The notes beneath the pieces are model-generated. The model was not told where the DNA came from, ran no database searches, and worked only from the letters and a program-made list of their open reading frames with translations. A stretch of 64,000 nt of DNA, from assembly GCF_018614135.1 (NCBI RefSeq), contig NZ_JAGGOW010000076.1:1-64000 (forward strand), in the 5' to 3' direction. The position numbers were made by a program, and so were the translations under genes. Source of the DNA: Streptomyces sp. ISL-66 (lineage in GTDB: Bacteria; Actinomycetota; Actinomycetes; Streptomycetales; Streptomycetaceae). Of the stretch, positions 27,144 to 35,629 are shown one piece after another. How positions within the stretch are numbered: the stretch's first letter is position 1; each line of letters starts with the position of its first letter.

Positions 27144-28168
27144 GACGGCTCCTTCGGTGAGGGGGTTTCCCCGATGGGCGCGGTGACGGGTACGGGGGTG
27201 TCCGGGTCCAGCAGGCCCTCGGCGCGCAGCTCGTCCCACAGGCCTTCCGGGATCGGGCGCCGCAGCTGCTCCACGGTGTCGCGCACCTCCTCGGGGGAAC
27301 GGGCACCGGTCAGGACGCTCGCCACGGACGGGTGGCCGAACGGGAAGCGCAGCCCGGCGGCCCGCAACGGCACGCCGTGGCGCTCGGTGACCGCCAGCAG
27401 CCGCAGTGCCCGGTCGAGCACCGGCTGCGGGACCGGCCCGTAGTCGTAGGTGGCGCCCGGCCGGGGGGCGGTCAGCAGTCCGGAGTTGAACACTCCGCCG
27501 ATGACGACGCTGCGGCCGCGGGCGGCCGCCTCCGGGAGCAGCTCGGTGAGCCCGTCCTGTTCGAGGAGTGTGTAGCGGCCGGCCAGGAGCACCACGTCGA
27601 TGTCGGTCTCGCGCAGGAAGCGGGCGGGCAGGGCGGACTGGTTCATGCCGATGCCGATCGCCCCGACCACGCCTTCGCCGCGCAGCCGCTCCAGCGCCGG
27701 ATATGCCTCCCGCAGCGCCTGTTCGGCGTGGTCGTCCGGGTCGTGCAGCAGCGCGATGTCGACGCGGTCCAGGCCCAGGCGTTCCAGGCTCGCCTCGAGG
27801 GAGCGCAGCACTCCGTCGGCGCTGAAGTCCCAGACCCGGCGGTGGGTGGCCGGGACGGCGAAGCCGTGGGCGAGGTCGTCCCCGCGGTTGCCCTGGGGGC
27901 TCGGCACGAGGAGCCGGCCCACCTTGGTGGAGAGGGTGTAGGTGTCGCGGGGGCGCTCGCGCAGGGCGGCACCGAGCCGCCGTTCCGACAGGCCCAGTCC
28001 GTAGTGGGGGGCGGTGTCGAAGGTGCGGACGCCGGCGTCCCAGGCCGCGTCCACCGTGGCGCGGGCGGCCTCGTCGGTGACCGGGTGGTAGAGGTTGCCG
28101 AGGGCCGCGCAGCCCAGGGCGAGCTCCGAGACCGCTGCCGCGCTGCCGCCCAGCCCGGTGGTCCTCAC
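27140..28168 (-). CDS. Aldo/keto reductase, probable L-fucose dehydrogenase
   Basis: NAD(P)-dependent AKR of 342 residues. Catalytic tetrad motifs: TFDTAPHYGLGLSERRLG (Asp, Tyr), LSTKVGR (Lys) and IALLHDPDD (His). It is closest in pattern to the D-threo-aldose 1-dehydrogenase/pyridoxal 4-dehydrogenase group, several of which oxidise L-fucose to the lactone. GTG 28168 is in a GTGA overlap with the SDR gene. It would be the first enzyme of the pathway. Confidence 0.87.
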   Translation of the reverse strand: MRTTGLGGSAAAVSELALGCAALGNLYHPVTDEAARATVDAAWDAGVRTFDTAPHYGLGLSERRLGAALRERPRDTYTLSTKVGRLLVPSPQGNRGDDLAHGFAVPATHRRVWDFSADGVLRSLEASLERLGLDRVDIALLHDPDDHAEQALREAYPALERLRGEGVVGAIGIGMNQSALPARFLRETDIDVVLLAGRYTLLEQDGLTELLPEAAARGRSVVIGGVFNSGLLTAPRPGATYDYGPVPQPVLDRALRLLAVTERHGVPLRAAGLRFPFGHPSVASVLTGARSPEEVRDTVEQLRRPIPEGLWDELRAEGLLDPDTPVPVTAPIGETPSPKEPS

Positions 28169-28932
28169 GACCGGGCCGCCGGGCGCAGCCGCAGTCCCTG
28201 CATGCCGCCGTCCACCGCGAGGGCGGTGCCGGTGACGGAGGCCGCGGCCGGACCGGCCAGGTAGACGATGGCGGCGGCCACCTCGTCGGCGGTCACCAGA
28301 CGGCCCATGGGCTGGCGGGCGGCGAGGGCGGCCCGTTCGGCCGCGGGGTCGTCGGCGGCGTGGAGCAGCCGGGCCACCCACGGGGTGTCGGCGGTGCCGG
28401 GATTGACGCAGTTGACGCGGATGCCCTCACTGACGTGGTCGGCGGCCATGGCCAGGGTGAGGGATTGTACGGCGCCCTTGCTGGCGGAGTACAGGGCGCG
28501 CTGCGGCAGTCCGGCGGTGGCCGCGATGGAGCAGGTGTTGACCACGGACGCGTGCGCGGACCGGCGCAGGTGGGGCAGGGCGGCCCGGGTGGTGCGGACC
28601 ATGCCGATGACGTTGACGTCCAGGACGCGGTGCCACTGTTCGTCGGAGTTGTCCTCGACGGTGCCGGCGGCGCCGATGCCCGCGTTGTTGACGAGGATGT
28701 CGATCCCGCCGAGCCGCGTGGCCGCCTCTTCCACGGCGGCGCGTACGGAGGCGTCGTCGCCGACGTCGGCCTTGAGGCCGAGCAGCGGTTCGGGTACGCC
28801 TTGCGGATCGAGGTCGAGTACGGCGACGGCCGCGCCCCGCGCCGCCAGCGCGCGGGCCGTGGCGAGGCCGATGCCGGACGCGCCGCCCGTGACGAGAGCC
28901 CTGAGGCCGGTCAGTTCGGTCAGTTCGGTCAT
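28165..28932 (-). CDS. SDR, probable 2-keto-3-deoxy-L-fuconate dehydrogenase
   Basis: Short-chain dehydrogenase of 255 residues with TGGASGIG (cofactor loop), NNAG, catalytic Ser in [11 protein letters not shown] and YSASK. An acidic residue after beta-2 (VLDLD) suggests NAD. In this pathway it oxidises 2-keto-3-deoxy-L-fuconate at C4 to the 2,4-diketo acid. ATG 28932 overlaps the dehydratase stop by 4 bp. Confidence 0.87.
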   Translation of the reverse strand: MTELTELTGLRALVTGGASGIGLATARALAARGAAVAVLDLDPQGVPEPLLGLKADVGDDASVRAAVEEAATRLGGIDILVNNAGIGAAGTVEDNSDEQWHRVLDVNVIGMVRTTRAALPHLRRSAHASVVNTCSIAATAGLPQRALYSASKGAVQSLTLAMAADHVSEGIRVNCVNPGTADTPWVARLLHAADDPAAERAALAARQPMGRLVTADEVAAAIVYLAGPAAASVTGTALAVDGGMQGLRLRPAARS

Positions 28933-30266
28933 GCCACTTCCTCCTGCGCGGCGCGGTCGGCCACCCAGAACGTGCCGTCCGGGTAGCGGTACTCGGTGAT
29001 GGACTCCTCGCGCATGGTGGCGGAGAAGCCGGGGGCGAGCGGCGCGGTGTAGTGGCCGTCCCGGATCACCACCGGCTCGACGAAGTGCTGGTGGAGGTGA
29101 TCGACGTACTCGATGACGCGGTTCTCGGTGGTTCCGGAGAGGACCAGGTAGTCGAACATCGACAGGTGCTGCACCAGCTCGCACAGCCCCACTCCGCCGG
29201 CGTGCGGGCACACCGGCACCCCGAACTTCGCGGCGAGCAGCAGGATCGCGAGGTTCTCGTTCACCCCGGCGACCCGGGCCGCATCGATCTGGAGGACATC
29301 GATGGCGCCGGCCTGGAGGAGCTGCTTGAAGACGATCCGGTTCTGCACGTGTTCGCCGGTGGCCACCTTGACGGGAGCGACGGCCTTCCGTATCGCCGCG
29401 TGGCCGAGGACGTCGTCGGGGCTGGTCGGCTCCTCGATCCAGTACGGGTCGAACTCGGCGAGCGCGTTGGTCCACCTGATCGCCTCGGGCACGTTCCACC
29501 GCTGGTTGGCGTCGATGGCGATGCGGATGCCGTCACCGACGGCGGCACGGGCGGTGCGCAGGCGCCGGATGTCGTCGCTCATGTCGGCGCCGACCTTGAG
29601 CTTGATCTGCGTGAAGCCGTCGGCCACGGCCTGCTTGGCCAGCCGGGTGAGCTTGTCGTCGGTGTAGCCGAGCCAGCCCGGGGAGGTGGTGTAGCCGGGA
29701 TATCCGCGCTCCAGCAGGGTCTTCTCACGTTCCGCGAGTCCCGTGCGGCCCTCGCGGAGGAGCGTGAGGGCGTCCTCGGGGGTGAGGACGTCGGCGATGT
29801 AGCGGAAGTCGACTTGGGAGACCAGCCACTGTGGCGAGGCGTCGGCGAGCAGCCGCCACAGCGGCTTGCCCTCCCGCTTGGCCGCCAGGTCCCACACGGC
29901 GTTGACCACGGCGCCGATCGCCATGTGCATGACGCCCTTCTCGGGGCCGAGCCAGCGCAGCTGACTGTCCCCGATCAGATCCCGGCTGACCGTTCCGGGA
30001 TCGGCGCACAGCTCCGAGACGGAGCGGCCCATGACATGGGGCCGCAGCGCGTCGATCGCGGCGACCTGGACCTCGTTGCCGCGTCCGATGGTGAAGGTGA
30101 AGCCGTGTCCTTCGTGCCCGTCGCCGGCGTCGGTGCGCAGGACGACATAGGCGGCGGAGTAGTCGGGGTCCGGGTTCATCGCGTCGGAGCCGTCCAGTTC
30201 CCGCGAGGTGGGGAAGCGGACGTCGTAGGTGTCGACGGCGATGATCCGGGCGGGGGTTGTCGTCAC
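28929..30266 (-). CDS. L-fuconate dehydratase (enolase superfamily)
   Basis: Mandelate-racemase-subgroup enzyme of 445 residues; known L-fuconate dehydratases are about 440. Seen: IKLKVGAD (KxK base), [33 protein letters not shown] (metal ligands) and [15 protein letters not shown] (His base). This set is highly specific for L-fuconate dehydratase, and it anchors the operon to L-fucose. GTG 30266, preceded by GAGAGG, is chosen because [21 protein letters not shown] matches the family N-terminus; the open frame extends far upstream only as a shadow. The FAH gene ends 14 bp upstream. Confidence 0.93.
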   Translation of the reverse strand: MTTTPARIIAVDTYDVRFPTSRELDGSDAMNPDPDYSAAYVVLRTDAGDGHEGHGFTFTIGRGNEVQVAAIDALRPHVMGRSVSELCADPGTVSRDLIGDSQLRWLGPEKGVMHMAIGAVVNAVWDLAAKREGKPLWRLLADASPQWLVSQVDFRYIADVLTPEDALTLLREGRTGLAEREKTLLERGYPGYTTSPGWLGYTDDKLTRLAKQAVADGFTQIKLKVGADMSDDIRRLRTARAAVGDGIRIAIDANQRWNVPEAIRWTNALAEFDPYWIEEPTSPDDVLGHAAIRKAVAPVKVATGEHVQNRIVFKQLLQAGAIDVLQIDAARVAGVNENLAILLLAAKFGVPVCPHAGGVGLCELVQHLSMFDYLVLSGTTENRVIEYVDHLHQHFVEPVVIRDGHYTAPLAPGFSATMREESITEYRYPDGTFWVADRAAQEEVA

Positions 30267-30280
30267 GGTGGTGCTGCCTC

Positions 30281-31132
30281 TCACGCTTGGGTGAAGGTCT
30301 GGCGCTGGCTGCCGAGGCCGTCGATGGAGAGCTCGACCGTGTCGCCGGGGCGCAGGTAGGGAGTGCCGGGAAGGCCCAGGGCCACGCCCGCGGGCGTGCC
30401 GGTGTTGATCACGTCGCCCGGTTCCAGGACCATGTACTGGCTCAGGTACCACACGATGTGGTCGACCGGGAAGATCATGCCGCTGGTGTGACCGTCCTGC
30501 CGCTTCAGACCGTTGACGCTCAGGTACAGGCCGAGGTTCTGCGGGTCGCCGGCCTCGTCGGCGGTGACCAGCCACGGGCCGAGCGGGTTGAAGGTCTCGC
30601 AGGACTTGCCCAGGTCCCACTGCGACGAGTACTCCAGCTGGAATTCCCGCTCCGATACGTCGTGGCTGACCGCGTACCCCGCGATCACGGCCCGCGCGGC
30701 ATCCGGTCCGTCCAGGTAGCGCGCCCGGCGGCCGATGACGACCGCGAGTTCGACCTCCCAGTCGGTCTTCACCGATCCGCGGGGGATCAGCACCTCGTCG
30801 TACGGGCCGACCACCGTGCCCGGGTCCTTCATGAACACCACCGGACGCGCGGGAATCGCCGCGCCGGTCTCGGCGGCGTGATCGCGGTAGTTGAGGCCGA
30901 CACAGACGACCTTGCCGGGGCGGGTGACGGGCGGCCCGATGCGCAGCCCGTCCCGGTCGATTTCGGGCAGTTCCCCCGCCGAGACCGCTGCGCGGGCCCG
31001 GTCGATCCCCCCGCCGGCGAGGAAGGCACCGTCGATGTCCCGGGTCACGGAGGACAGGTCCAGCAGCCGGCCGTCGTCGGTGCGTACAGCGGGCCGCTCT
31101 TGACCTGGGGATCCGACTCGTAGCAGTTTCAC
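30281..31132 (-). CDS. FAH-family 2,4-diketo-3-deoxy-L-fuconate hydrolase
   Basis: Fumarylacetoacetate-hydrolase fold, 283 residues. Metal-binding and catalytic motifs: [26 protein letters not shown] and [14 protein letters not shown]. It would split the diketo acid into pyruvate and L-lactate. First gene of the nine-gene operon. Start GTG 31132 follows GGAG and gives the normal family N-terminus ([10 protein letters not shown]); ATG 31249 would add a 39-residue basic tail. It shares its promoter region with the divergent transporter. Confidence 0.88.
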   Translation of the reverse strand: MKLLRVGSPGQERPAVRTDDGRLLDLSSVTRDIDGAFLAGGGIDRARAAVSAGELPEIDRDGLRIGPPVTRPGKVVCVGLNYRDHAAETGAAIPARPVVFMKDPGTVVGPYDEVLIPRGSVKTDWEVELAVVIGRRARYLDGPDAARAVIAGYAVSHDVSEREFQLEYSSQWDLGKSCETFNPLGPWLVTADEAGDPQNLGLYLSVNGLKRQDGHTSGMIFPVDHIVWYLSQYMVLEPGDVINTGTPAGVALGLPGTPYLRPGDTVELSIDGLGSQRQTFTQA

Positions 31133-31246
31133 CGGGCAGCTCCCTCGCCGAGCGGGTTTCGGTTTCGTCTTCGGGGCGATCGGCCGTGATGGCCGGGCGA
31201 CCTGAGGTGCGCCGGTCCGGTCCGGGCCGTTCGCCAGGGCCCCGGT

Positions 31247-31274
31247 CATCCGATGGCCAGTCAGTCATCGGATG
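31247..31274. promoter_or_regulatory. Paired CATC(C/G)GATG operators of the fucose operon
   Basis: CATCCGATG (31247-31255) and CATCGGATG (31266-31274) are exact reverse complements, 10 bp apart, just downstream of the predicted transcription start of the minus-strand operon. A partial third copy, CTCGGATGT, lies at 31328-31336 upstream of the -35 box. Confidence 0.65.
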
Positions 31275-31291
31275 TATCGGCGGCCACAGCG

Positions 31292-31320
31292 AACATAGAC
31301 GCGGAGATCGCAGCTGACAA
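31292..31320 (-). promoter_or_regulatory. Predicted promoter of the nine-gene fucose operon
   Basis: On the minus strand, TTGTCA (31320-31315) and TATGTT (31297-31292) are separated by exactly 17 bp. This is a good vegetative sigma match. Paired operators follow about 10-40 bp downstream of the expected start. Confidence 0.6.
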
Positions 31321-31516
31321 TGCATTCCTCGGATGTATTTCCTCGCCGTCACCCACCGCCGCTCTCGAAGGGCAGCTCTCCCGGAGCCGTCCGCGGCACA
31401 TCCCCGAAGCGCCGTTGCTCGTGAGCAGGCGGACGTCGGGCGGGGTCAGACGGCTAGGGCAGCGTCGCGACGCTCTGTGGCGCGAGGACCCGGCACATCA
31501 AGCCGGTCCAGGACCC

Positions 31517-31567
31517 TTGCCAACTTCGGCAACGTCGTCGTAACGTCCCGTCCCAGATACATCGGAG
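31517..31567 (+). promoter_or_regulatory. Predicted promoter and operator of the fucose transporter
   Basis: TTGCCA (31517-31522), 18 bp, TAACGT (31541-31546). A near copy of the operator, CATCGGAG (31560-31567, preceded by ATA), sits just after the expected start. The rest of the gap 31133-31675 shows no gene. Confidence 0.5.
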
Positions 31568-31675
31568 GAATGGCCGGATCGCTGGGTGCGCCGTCCGGCG
31601 CCCCCGCCGCCTTCCGCACGGCGCGTACGTCCCCCTCCCCACGTCGCAGCGCCCCTGGCTAAGGAGAACACGGCC

Positions 31676-32725
31676 ATGAACCCCACCCGCACCCGCTCCA
31701 CCGCCGCAGCCGCCACCGCCGTCCTCGCGATGCTGGCCCTCGCCACCGCATGCAATCGCGAGAGCCCGGGCTCGGCAGCGTCGGGCGGCGACAAGTCCGT
31801 CATCGGCATCGACCTGCCCCGCTCCGACTCCGACTTCTGGAACTCCTACGCGCAGTACCTGAAGAACGACATCAAGACCGACGGCATCAACGCGCTACCG
31901 CTGAGCAATTCGCAGAACGACGTCACCAAGCTCGTCGCCAACGTGCAGGTGTTCCAGAACACGGGCGCCAAAGCCGTCGTCATCGCACCCCAGGACACCG
32001 GCGCCATCGCCTCCACCCTGGAGACCCTCGCGTCGAAGAAGATCCCGGTGGTCAGCGTCGACACCAGACCCGACAAGGGCAGTGTCTACATGGTCGTCCG
32101 AGCCGACAACAGGGCGTACGGCACGAAGGCGTGCGAGTTCCTCGGCGCGCAGCTGGGCGGTGAGGGGAAGGTCGCCGAGTTCCAGGGCGCCCTCGACTCC
32201 ATCAACGGCCGCGACCGCTCCGAGGCGTTCGCGGAGTGCATGAAGTCGAAGTTCCCGAAGATCAAGGTCTTCGAGCTGCCCACCGACTGGAAGGGCGACG
32301 TCGCCTCCGCCAAGCTGCAGAGCCTGCTCGCGCAGCACCCGGACCTGAACGGCATCTACATGCAGGCGGGCGGCGTCTTCCTGCAGCCCACTCTCGCCCT
32401 GCTGGAGCAGAAGGGACTGCTCAAGCCCGCCGGGCAGGAGGGCCACATCAGCATCGTCTCCAACGACGGCATCCCGCAGGAGTTCGACGCCATCCGCAAG
32501 GGACAGATCGACGCCACCATCTCCCAGCCGGCCGACCTCTACGCCAAGTACGCGCTGCACTACGCCAAAGCCGCCGCCGAGGGCAAGACCTTCCAGCCGG
32601 GTGCGACCGACCACGGCTCCACCATCATCAAGCTGCCCAACGGCCTGGAGGACCAGATCCCCGCTCCCCTGGTCACCAAGGACAACGTCGACGACACGAC
32701 CCTGTGGGGCAACCACGTCGGCTGA
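31676..32725 (+). CDS. RbsB-type sugar-binding lipoprotein of the fucose transporter
   Basis: Extracellular binding protein of 349 residues with a lipobox in the signal sequence (LALATACNRE). The two-lobed type I fold is seen in NTGAKAVVIAPQDTGAIAS, PVVSVDTRPD and GIYMQAGGVFLQPT. ATG 31676 has AAGGAGA at good spacing. First gene of SBP-ATPase-permease-GntR, divergent from the fucose catabolic operon. L-fucose as ligand is inferred from that and from shared operator motifs. Confidence 0.9.
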   Translation: MNPTRTRSTAAAATAVLAMLALATACNRESPGSAASGGDKSVIGIDLPRSDSDFWNSYAQYLKNDIKTDGINALPLSNSQNDVTKLVANVQVFQNTGAKAVVIAPQDTGAIASTLETLASKKIPVVSVDTRPDKGSVYMVVRADNRAYGTKACEFLGAQLGGEGKVAEFQGALDSINGRDRSEAFAECMKSKFPKIKVFELPTDWKGDVASAKLQSLLAQHPDLNGIYMQAGGVFLQPTLALLEQKGLLKPAGQEGHISIVSNDGIPQEFDAIRKGQIDATISQPADLYAKYALHYAKAAAEGKTFQPGATDHGSTIIKLPNGLEDQIPAPLVTKDNVDDTTLWGNHVG

Positions 32726-32803
32726 CGGCCGGCGGTCCCCGCCCCGCGCGCGGTCGGAACGGACCACCCCCCGTCCCCCACCGCGTCCTCTCCCCCTCCG
32801 GGC

Positions 32804-32829
32804 CCGAGGTGCACGCCCGCGCACCTCGG
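32804..32829. terminator. Hairpin between binding-protein and ATPase genes
   Basis: CCGAGGTGC / GCACCTCGG, 9-bp stem with an 8-base loop, in the 140-bp gap. Probably a partial terminator or 3' stabiliser that keeps the binding protein more abundant than the membrane subunits. Confidence 0.45.
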
Positions 32830-32865
32830 CGCCCCAGCCTCCGTACACGAAGGACGGTATCCACC

Positions 32866-34479
32866 ATGGCGGACACCGCGACCGCCCCGGCGGCCGGTCC
32901 CGGCACCCCGGCCCCAGTGGCCGAGGCGACCGGCATCAGCAAACGTTTCGGCGCGACCGTCGCGCTGCGCGACGCCCGTATCACCATCGCCCCGGGCGAG
33001 TCGCACGCCCTGGTCGGACGCAACGGCGCCGGCAAGTCGACGCTCGTGTCCGTCCTCACCGGCCTTCAGCAGCCCGATACCGGAGCGCTGCGCTTCTCGG
33101 GTGAGCCGGCCCCCGCCTTCGGCGACATCGACGCCTGGCGCTCCCGCGTCGCCTGCGTCTACCAGCGCTCCACGATCATCGGTGAGCTGACCGTCGCCGA
33201 GAACCTCTTCCTGAACCGGCAGAGCGGCGGCCCGCTGCGGCCCATCCGCTGGAAGCGTCTGCGCCACCGCGCCGCGGAGCTCCTCGGCGAGTACGGCGTC
33301 GACGTCGACCCCGCCGCCCGGGCCGGGCAACTCACCGTAGAGCAGCGGCAGTTCGTGGAGATCGCCCGGGCCCTGTCGTTCGGCGCCCGCTTCATCATCC
33401 TCGACGAGCCGACGGCGAAGCTCGACGGCCGGGGCATCGGCCGTCTCTTCGACAAACTCCGCGACCTCCAGGGCCAGGGTGTCGCCTTCCTCTTCATCTC
33501 CCACCACCTGCAAGAGGTGTACGACCTCTGCACCACGGTCACGGTCTACCGCGACGCGGCCCACATCCTCACCGCGCCCGTCAGCCGGCTCGACCGTCCG
33601 GCGCTGGTGGAGGCCATGACCGGCGAATCCGCCTCGACCGTCACCGCCACCGCCGGCCGCCCCCCGGGCACACGGGCCGACTCGACGGAACTGCTGGCGA
33701 TCGACGGCCTCACGCTGCCCGGTGTGTGCGAGGGCATCTCCCTCTCCGTACGCTCCGGCGAGGTCGTCGGGCTCGCCGGAGCCACCGCCAGCGGCAACGT
33801 GCAGGTGGGTGAGGCGGTCGCCGGTCTGCACCGCGCCGAGGGCGGCCGTATCTCGGTGGGCGGCAAGACCGTACGCACCGGCAGTGTGCCGTCCGCGCTC
33901 ACCGCCGGCATCGGCCTGGTCCCCGAGGACCGCCACCGCCAGGGACTGGTCGGCAACCGCAGCGTGGCAGAGAACGCGACGCTCACCGTCACCGACCAGC
34001 TCGGCCCGTTCGGCACCGTGCTGCCCGCCCGCACCAGGGCCTTCGCGCAGCGCGTGATCCGGGACCTGGACATCAAGACTCCCGGACCGGCCACCCCGGT
34101 CTCCGCCCTCTCCGGCGGCAACCAGCAGAAGGTCGTCGTCGCCCGCGCCCTGGCCACCGATCCGCACGTGCTCGTGGCCATCCGCCCCACCAACGGTGTG
34201 GACGTCAAGTCCAAGGAGTTCCTGCTCGGCAGGATCCGGCAGGTCGCGGACGGCGGCAAGGCCGCGCTGATCGTCTCCGACGAGCTGGACGACCTCAAGG
34301 TCTGCGACCGGGTCGTCGTCATGTTCCACGGGCGGGTGGTGGCCGAGTTCGACCACAGATGGAAGGACGAGGACGTCGTCGCCGCCATCGAGGGCCTAGC
34401 CGGCGACCCGGCTCCTGCCACCACGTCTCCCACATCCGCCCTACCCGCCTCCCCCGGCGCAGACGAGCACGGAAGGTAG
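32866..34479 (+). CDS. RbsA-type double ABC ATPase, second site degenerate
   Basis: ATP-binding subunit of 537 residues with two fused ABC domains. First domain: Walker A GRNGAGKST, signature-like QLTVEQRQFVEIARAL, Walker B FIILDEPT, switch His in FISHH. Second domain: Walker A position reads GATASGNVQ, without the Lys and Ser/Thr; signature LSGGNQQK is intact; the Walker B region reads VLVAIRPTNGVDV, so the usual Asp-Glu pair is gone. Degenerate second Walker A is common in RbsA, but loss of the Walker B acids is unusual. ATG 32866 follows the intergenic hairpin. Confidence 0.9.
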   Translation: MADTATAPAAGPGTPAPVAEATGISKRFGATVALRDARITIAPGESHALVGRNGAGKSTLVSVLTGLQQPDTGALRFSGEPAPAFGDIDAWRSRVACVYQRSTIIGELTVAENLFLNRQSGGPLRPIRWKRLRHRAAELLGEYGVDVDPAARAGQLTVEQRQFVEIARALSFGARFIILDEPTAKLDGRGIGRLFDKLRDLQGQGVAFLFISHHLQEVYDLCTTVTVYRDAAHILTAPVSRLDRPALVEAMTGESASTVTATAGRPPGTRADSTELLAIDGLTLPGVCEGISLSVRSGEVVGLAGATASGNVQVGEAVAGLHRAEGGRISVGGKTVRTGSVPSALTAGIGLVPEDRHRQGLVGNRSVAENATLTVTDQLGPFGTVLPARTRAFAQRVIRDLDIKTPGPATPVSALSGGNQQKVVVARALATDPHVLVAIRPTNGVDVKSKEFLLGRIRQVADGGKAALIVSDELDDLKVCDRVVVMFHGRVVAEFDHRWKDEDVVAAIEGLAGDPAPATTSPTSALPASPGADEHGR

Positions 34480-34481
34480 TC

Positions 34482-35525
34482 ATGTCCGCCACCACAGATC
34501 TCACCGAGCAGGCACCGGGCACGGCGGCGCCGGCCGCGGCGGACACCGTCCGCCGCCGGGTCGGCCCCGGGCGCTTGCGCGAACTGTCCCTGGTCCCGGC
34601 GATCCTCGTCCTGGGCCTGATCGGGTTCATCGTCTCGCCGGCCTTCCTCACCGCCGACAACCTGATCGGTGTGGCCCAGCAGTCCACCGAGCTGAGCCTG
34701 CTGGCGCTCGCCACGACCTTCGTCCTGATCGCCGGCCGGATGGACCTGTCCCTGGAGTCCACCATCGGCGTGGCTCCCGTCATCGCCGTGTGGTTGATCC
34801 TGCCCTCCAGCGGGGGCCGGTTCACCGGACTCGGCCTCTTCCCGGAGTGGACGGCCGTCCCGCTCTGCCTGCTGGTCGGGGCGCTGATCGGCGCCGTCAA
34901 CGGCTTCCTCATCCTCAAGCTGCGCCTCAACGGCTTCATCGTCACCCTCGGCGCCCTGACCATGCTCCGCGGGCTGCAAGTCGCCCTGTCCGAAGGCCAG
35001 TCCATCGTCGAGCTGCCCTCGTCCTTCACCTACCTGGGCAGGGCGTCCTGGCTGGGCGTGCCCGCAGCGATCTGGGTGTGCGCGCTGCTCTTCGCGATCG
35101 GCGGCAGTGTGCTGGCCTGGCTCCGGCACGGCCGGGCGCTGTACGCGATCGGCGGCAATGCCGAGGCCGCCCGCACCGCGGGCGTCCGCGTCGACCGCAT
35201 CGTGTGGGTCGTGCTCATCCTCGACAGCGTGCTGGCCGCGTTCGCCGGTATACTTTACAGCGGGCACTACGGCTCCGTCTCCGCCACCCAGGGCAGCGGC
35301 TGGATCTTCCAGGTCTTCGCCGCGACGGTCATCGGCGGAGTCAGCCTCAACGGCGGCAAGGGTTCCGTTTTCGGCGCTCTCACCGGCGTCCTCACCCTCC
35401 AGCTCGTCGTCAACGTCATGACGCTGGCGGGCGTACCGCCCCTGTGGAACCAGTTCCTCAACGGCGCCATCATCATCGTCGCCCTGGTCATCTCCCGATT
35501 CGCGTCCGGCGAGAAGCAGGAATAG
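34482..35525 (+). CDS. RbsC-type permease of the fucose transporter
   Basis: Membrane subunit of 347 residues with 8-10 hydrophobic segments (LVPAILVLGLIGFIVSPAF is the first). It carries the family patterns LIAGRMDLSLE, GFIVTLGALTMLRG, YAIGGNAEAARTAG and VIGGVSLNGGKGS. ATG 34482 is preceded by GGAAGG and lies 2 bp after the ATPase stop. The last codons and the TAG stop are duplicated immediately downstream. Confidence 0.92.
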   Translation: MSATTDLTEQAPGTAAPAAADTVRRRVGPGRLRELSLVPAILVLGLIGFIVSPAFLTADNLIGVAQQSTELSLLALATTFVLIAGRMDLSLESTIGVAPVIAVWLILPSSGGRFTGLGLFPEWTAVPLCLLVGALIGAVNGFLILKLRLNGFIVTLGALTMLRGLQVALSEGQSIVELPSSFTYLGRASWLGVPAAIWVCALLFAIGGSVLAWLRHGRALYAIGGNAEAARTAGVRVDRIVWVVLILDSVLAAFAGILYSGHYGSVSATQGSGWIFQVFAATVIGGVSLNGGKGSVFGALTGVLTLQLVVNVMTLAGVPPLWNQFLNGAIIIVALVISRFASGEKQE

Positions 35526-35544
35526 CCGAGAAGCAGGAATAGCC
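35511..35544 (+). repeat. 17-bp perfect tandem duplication at the permease stop
   Basis: GAGAAGCAGGAATAGCC occurs twice back to back (35511-35527, 35528-35544). The first copy supplies the last codons and the stop; the second is non-coding. A recent slippage event is likely. Confidence 0.9.
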
Positions 35545-35629
35545 ACGTCCCGCAAGCGGCACCGCGGGCCCCGATCCGGGTCCGGCGCCGCCACCGCCCC
35601 GCACATACCCGGCACTGAGAGGCACGTTA

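Noticed and set aside
26832..31132. Rhamnose rather than fucose operon, because of the RhaM-type mutarotase
   Set aside because: The dehydratase carries the full L-fuconate dehydratase motif set and a fucosidase with a shared operator motif is adjacent. Rhamnose use is not excluded but is less likely.
31250..31670. Small frames in the divergent region (31253-31543, 31333-31662)
   Set aside because: No ribosome site, no codon bias and they overlap the predicted promoters and operators.
35500..35544. Repeat at the permease stop as a hairpin terminator
   Set aside because: The two copies are direct, not inverted, so they cannot form a stem.
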